A stretch of 7,622 bases of DNA from Bacteroidota bacterium (GTDB taxonomy: Bacteria > Bacteroidota > Bacteroidia > Bacteroidales > JAKIYJ01). The DNA lies in the NCBI GenBank assembly GCA_022708585.1, contig JAKIYJ010000065.1, forward strand, positions 1-7,622. Reading direction: 5' to 3'. The notes below the pieces were generated by a model, which saw only the letters and a list, made by a program, of their open reading frames with translations, was not told where the DNA came from and ran no database searches. This document shows, piece by piece, positions 6,480-7,622 of the stretch (positions are counted from its first letter, which is position 1; every line of letters begins with the position of its first letter). Position numbers and translations under genes: made by a program.

Positions 6480-6582
6480 AAGTTAATAAAGTTATCAAGT
6501 TAATAAAGTTATCAAGTTTGTAAAGTTCATAAAGTTTTCAAGTTTATAAAGTTCATAAAGTTTATAAAGTTCATAAAGTTAT
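6480..6582. repeat. Degenerate 9-bp minisatellite (AAAGTTYAT type)
   Basis: About twelve head-to-tail units of 8-9 bases fill this tract; the later copies alternate aaagttcat and aaagtttat, the early ones aagttaat and aaagttatc. The early part is itself a duplicated 17-base pair of units. There is no spacer, so this is not a CRISPR array. It lies in a non-coding region between the collagen-like gene and the promoter array. Confidence 0.85.
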
Positions 6583-6654
6583 ATTGGTGTTATGAAAATA
6601 TAGAGGTTTGAGAATATTATTTCACAACGGTGATTTTTCTTTTCGCACTTTTCT

Positions 6655-6710
6655 TTGCCTGGCAGATGCATCCTCGTTACAAACGAGTACGAGAAGGTGC
6701 CAAATTTTTT
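6655..6710. repeat. GC-rich hairpin island, possible REP or MITE remnant
   Basis: Bases 6655-6701 are about half G+C (25 of 47) inside sequence that is nearly all A and T. It contains a hairpin CTCGTT-ACA-AACGAG (6673-6678/6682-6687), a further copy of ACGAG at 6689-6693 that could pair instead, an outer GGCA (6661-6664) / TGCC (6698-6701), and then AAATTTTTTT. The foreign composition and nested inverted repeats suggest a dispersed repeat such as a REP sequence or small non-autonomous element. The trailing T run could also make it a transcription terminator reading rightward. No transposase gene is present. Confidence 0.5.
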
Positions 6711-6746
6711 TAACAACATTATTTTAAAATAGAACAAAAAATAATA

Positions 6747-6754
6747 TATATTTG
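6747..6754 (+). promoter_or_regulatory. Array promoter 1, -7 element only
   Basis: TATATTTG fits TAnnTTTG exactly, but no TTG lies 17-23 bases upstream because this copy is at the left border of the array, where the flanking sequence differs. Probably the weakest of the six. Confidence 0.4.
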
Positions 6755-6804
6755 TAGCTTACAAAAGAAATTAAAATTTTTAAAATTTATTTTTACTTTC
6801 TTTC

Positions 6805-6832
6805 TTGCATAATAAAAAAACAATTATATTTG
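6805..6832 (+). promoter_or_regulatory. Array promoter 2 (TTG-N17-TATATTTG)
   Basis: TTG at 6805-6807, 17 bases, TATATTTG at 6825-6832: a full match to the Bacteroidota housekeeping promoter, facing right. Confidence 0.65.
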
Positions 6833-6880
6833 TAACGAATATTTCATTTATTTAATAATTTTTTGAAAAAATTTTTTTAT

Positions 6881-6908
6881 TTGTATTTTAAAAAATAATA
6901 TATATTTG
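6881..6908 (+). promoter_or_regulatory. Array promoter 3 (TTG-N17-TATATTTG)
   Basis: TTG at 6881-6883, 17 bases, TATATTTG at 6901-6908. It spans the junction of units 1 and 2, so the -33 element comes from the end of one unit and the -7 from the start of the next. Confidence 0.65.
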
Positions 6909-6959
6909 TAGTTTACAAAAAGAAATTAAAATTTTTAAAATTTATTTTTACTTTCTTTC

Positions 6960-6987
6960 TTGCATAATAAAAAAACAATTATATTTG
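6960..6987 (+). promoter_or_regulatory. Array promoter 4 (TTG-N17-TATATTTG)
   Basis: TTG at 6960-6962, 17 bases, TATATTTG at 6980-6987; the counterpart of promoter 2 in unit 2, with identical spacer. Confidence 0.65.
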
Positions 6988-7042
6988 TAACGAATATTTC
7001 ATTTATTTAATAATTTTTTTGAGAAAAATTTTTTTATTTTAT

Positions 7043-7070
7043 TTGTATTTTAAAAAATAATATATATTTG
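7043..7070 (+). promoter_or_regulatory. Array promoter 5 (TTG-N17-TATATTTG)
   Basis: TTG at 7043-7045, 17 bases, TATATTTG at 7063-7070; it spans the junction of units 2 and 3 as promoter 3 does for units 1 and 2. Confidence 0.65.
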
Positions 7071-7117
7071 TAGTTTATAAAAAGAAATTAAAATTTTTAA
7101 AATTTATTTTTACTTTT

Positions 7118-7150
7118 TTGCATAATTTAATTAAAAAACAATTATATTTG
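7118..7150 (+). promoter_or_regulatory. Array promoter 6, nearest to the downstream gene (TTG-N22-TATATTTG)
   Basis: TTG at 7118-7120 and TATATTTG at 7143-7150 are 22 bases apart, still inside the accepted 17-23 range but longer than in the other copies. A transcript from here would have a leader of about 70 bases before the ATG at 7225. Confidence 0.6.
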
Positions 7151-7194
7151 TAGTTTAATTTATTCTTTATAGTTTTTAGAAAGGTTTTATCGAT

Positions 7195-7208
7195 ATTATT
7201 TAAATAAT
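7195..7208. promoter_or_regulatory. 14-bp perfect palindrome in the leader of the repeat-protein gene
   Basis: ATTATTTAAATAAT is its own reverse complement and lies between promoter 6 and the ATG at 7225, 17 to 30 bases before the start. It could be an operator for a dimeric regulator acting on all six promoters by roadblock; chance is also possible in such AT-rich DNA. Confidence 0.3.
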
Positions 7209-7224
7209 CACCTATGAACTAAAT

Positions 7225-7622
7225 ATGTACTATATAAATAAGGTATACAGGCAATATAATCAAATCGGGAAAATATACCCGCATGTAAGGATATTATTAA
7301 CTTTCCTTACTATTATTCTATGTTTAATTTTACCTGTTAAAAGTTTTTCACAATATTCGGGTGGGAGTGAGGATGGTGCCAGTGTTGCTCAATACAGCAG
7401 TTCATATCAATGTACTGTTCCTGTTGCTGCAACTCCTCCTTATATGGGTGGTTTTCAAGATGGATATGCTTCTGCTACATACATTGGTACCACTTGCGGA
7501 CCTTATATAACTTCAGATATATATAAGGGTGGTTATCAGGATGGATATGCTAATTCTCAATATTTGTCTTCTTATTTATGTGCAATCCCTGTTGCTGCCG
7601 CTCCTCCTTATATAGGTGGTAA
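7225..7622 (+). CDS. Secreted YxGGxxDGYA-repeat protein, N-terminal part, cut by window edge
   Basis: From the ATG at 7225 the frame is open to the window end (132 codons, no stop). Residues 1-22 are basic and tyrosine-rich, 23-38 are hydrophobic (ILLTFLTIILCLILPV), and cleavage is likely at SFS-Q (42/43), so it should be exported. The mature part is built of repeats: unit A at residues 44-72 (29 aa), B at 73-99 (27 aa), A at 100-128 (29 aa), and a new B from 129. Each begins YxGG and carries a DGYA or DGAS core; A units end C-[TA]-[VI]-P-V-A-A-x-PP and B units have CGPYITSD. So a 56-residue (168-bp) super-repeat is apparent, with one cysteine per unit. Family not recognised; repeats with GG and DG are common in secreted Bacteroidota proteins, but no function follows from this. 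An earlier ATG at 7214 gives only a two-codon frame. The six-promoter array lies directly upstream on the same strand. Confidence 0.78.
   Translation, partial: MYYINKVYRQYNQIGKIYPHVRILLTFLTIILCLILPVKSFSQYSGGSEDGASVAQYSSSYQCTVPVAATPPYMGGFQDGYASATYIGTTCGPYITSDIYKGGYQDGYANSQYLSSYLCAIPVAAAPPYIGG

Larger units (their letters stand above)
6736..7157 (+). repeat. Tandem array of three 154-162 bp units, each with two promoters
   Basis: Unit 1 is 6736-6889 (154 bp), unit 2 is 6890-7051 (162 bp), and unit 3 begins at 7052 and loses similarity after about 7157. Each starts with aaaaaataata followed by TATATTTGTAG. Units 1 and 2 are almost identical, differing by a few substitutions and short indels in A or T runs, so the duplication is recent or kept similar. 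Unit 3 matches well up to about 7115 and then has a 5-bp longer spacer before its second TATATTTG. No coding frame runs through it. Confidence 0.88.

Noticed and set aside
6669..6716. 15-codon open frame starting ATGCATCCTCGT in the GC-rich island
   Set aside because: It is too short and lies exactly on the nested inverted repeats, which explain the sequence better than coding does.
6480..7157. Possible CRISPR array
   Set aside because: The 9-bp repeats have no spacers, and the 154-162 bp units are near-identical along their length rather than short repeats with unique spacers; no cas gene is present.

Overview
The window reads as a chromosomal segment of an AT-rich member of the Bacteroidota (Bacteroidetes). 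The signs are a DUF2851 protein, a stand-alone secreted TonB C-terminal-domain protein, promoters of the phylum's own type (TTG about 17 to 23 bases before TAnnTTTG) instead of classical -35/-10 boxes, no clear Shine-Dalgarno sequences, and a collagen-like surface protein. Species cannot be named from the sequence alone.

Layout. Bases 1-296 (minus) hold the N-terminal third or less of an alpha-D-phosphohexomutase cut by the window edge. A 308-base AT-rich gap follows, then a complete DUF2851 gene on the minus strand (605-1876). From 2011 to 5389 everything is on the plus strand: a secreted TonB_C-domain protein, a small ZapB-like coiled-coil protein, zapA, a 6S-type regulatory RNA, rny (ribonuclease Y) and a Nudix hydrolase. 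The block from 2509 to 5389 is a housekeeping cluster: two small division-type proteins, then the RNA that is expected to bind RNA polymerase, then the membrane-anchored endoribonuclease and a nucleotide-cleaning hydrolase 9 bases behind it. A convergent minus-strand gene (5443-6315) encodes a secreted collagen-like protein with a C-terminal domain resembling the DUF1566/FISUMP type.

From 6316 to 7224 there is no gene, but much structure: a degenerate 9-bp minisatellite (6480-6582), a GC-rich hairpin island that looks like a REP or MITE remnant (about 6655-6710), and three tandem copies of a 154-162 bp unit (6736 to about 7157). Each unit carries two good Bacteroidota promoter sequences, giving six -7 elements about 79 bp apart, all facing right. 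They lead into an open reading frame that starts at 7225 and runs off the right edge. It encodes a secreted protein made of alternating 29- and 27-residue repeats with a YxGGxxDGYA core. The reiterated promoter array in front of a repeat-built exported protein is the most unusual thing in the window; the 6S RNA between zapA and rny is the best-supported RNA gene.
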